From Actinomycetota bacterium (GTDB lineage: Bacteria > Actinomycetota > CADDZG01 > WHSQ01), in contig JADDQX010000150.1 in the NCBI GenBank assembly GCA_016781115.1, positions 1-5,973 on the forward strand: a stretch of 5,973 bases of DNA. Reading direction: 5' to 3'. The notes below the pieces were generated by a model. It was not told the origin of the DNA, did not search any database, and saw nothing but the letters and a program-made list of their open reading frames with translations. This document shows positions 5,486 to 5,973 of the stretch, in pieces; position 1 is the stretch's first letter; every line of letters begins with the position of its first letter. The position numbers and the translations under genes are program-made.

Positions 5486-5973
5486 GCTTCGACGGTTCGA
5501 AGCAGCACCGGAAAGATCGCGTCCGCCCAGCGCCGGTACCCGAGCGGGCTCGGATGGAACTCATCTTCAGAGAAGTGGGCCTCGGGCTGTTCTGCGAAGA
5601 AGCGTCCCGTCTCCTCGGCAAGCTCCACCACCGGAACGCCCTGTGTGTGAGCGACCTCCTCGATGGCGCTCGCCACCTGCTTGCCCCGGAAGTAGGTGAG
5701 GGAGCGCAGGGGCTGCAGCCACGCGGCGACGCGCATGTCGGGAGCGCCCGCCACGACCACCTCGGTCTCGAACGTCCTCACCCGTTGCAACACCTGGTTC
5801 ATGTCATCTTTGATCTGTCCGAGGTCGGTGAAGTGCGTCACGTCGTTGGCGCCGATGCCGATGAAGACGAGATCCGGCTCGAGTGGCCCCACCTGCGGAA
5901 CCTGCTCGTGCAACACGTCTGCCACGCGCGCGCCCGAGACTCCGAGGCCGGTCAGCTTCACGCGCCGGCCGGT
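5482..5973 (-). CDS. SGNH/GDSL-family hydrolase (N-terminal part outside the window)
   Basis: This is the C-terminal part of an SGNH-fold esterase/lipase-type hydrolase, about 163 residues. The frame stays open to the right edge (TGRRVKLTGLGVSGARV), so the GTG at 5961 is internal; a block I GDS nucleophile would lie upstream. The glycine block is seen in LGVSGAR. The asparagine block is GIGANDVTHF, with Asn at residue 39 when counted from the GTG at 5961. The catalytic Asp-x-x-His block is DEFHPSPLGY (Asp133, His136 in the same count). These three blocks in order make the fold assignment secure. The substrate (acyl ester, carbohydrate ester or lipid) cannot be told. The TGA stop at 5482-5484 overlaps the GTG start of the next gene. 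Whether the enzyme is secreted depends on the missing N-terminus. Confidence 0.88.
   Translation of the reverse strand, partial: TGRRVKLTGLGVSGARVADVLHEQVPQVGPLEPDLVFIGIGANDVTHFTDLGQIKDDMNQVLQRVRTFETEVVVAGAPDMRVAAWLQPLRSLTYFRGKQVASAIEEVAHTQGVPVVELAEETGRFFAEQPEAHFSEDEFHPSPLGYRRWADAIFPVLLRTVEA

Noticed and set aside
4961..5650. A 229-codon plus-strand open frame opposite the unknown protein and the SGNH hydrolase
   Set aside because: It spans two minus-strand genes, one with clear SGNH motifs, and has no recognisable motif itself.

Overview
The window is GC-rich DNA (roughly 60-65 % by eye) and almost fully coding. It is compatible with a chromosome from a high-GC bacterium. Gene content, GTG/TTG-type alternative starts and the style of the predicted proteins suggest an Actinomycetota-like organism, but no marker gene is present and this placement is tentative. 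No stretch longer than 300 bases lacks a gene. I saw no tRNA, rRNA, CRISPR array, insertion sequence or attachment site.

Layout. At the left edge, a metallo-beta-lactamase-fold hydrolase of the UPF0173 type runs rightwards with its first few codons cut off (1-686). Everything else runs leftwards. In transcription order from the right edge these are: the C-terminal part of an SGNH/GDSL hydrolase (5973-5482); a 328-residue protein of unknown function that overlaps it by 4 nt (5485-4499); an 88-nt gap; a secreted DUF4331 protein (4410-2983); a 64-nt gap holding a perfect 12-bp hairpin; a membrane-anchored or exported TPR protein (2918-1596); a 48-nt gap; and a NiCoT/UreH-like nickel/cobalt-type membrane transporter (1547-675). 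The transporter's stop region overlaps the convergent hydrolase gene by 12 bp.

How the genes may work together. DUF4331, TPR protein and transporter lie on one strand with short gaps and look like one transcription unit. All three are predicted to be envelope proteins: an exported DUF4331 protein, a signal-anchored TPR scaffold, and a polytopic transporter with an H-x4-D-H motif and a histidine-rich loop. The best candidate for an undescribed system here is therefore an envelope module for transition-metal acquisition or handling. That function is an inference from the transporter family and gene order. Neither DUF4331 nor this TPR protein has a role that can be read from sequence. The SGNH hydrolase and the unknown protein form a second, translationally coupled pair that may or may not share the transcript.
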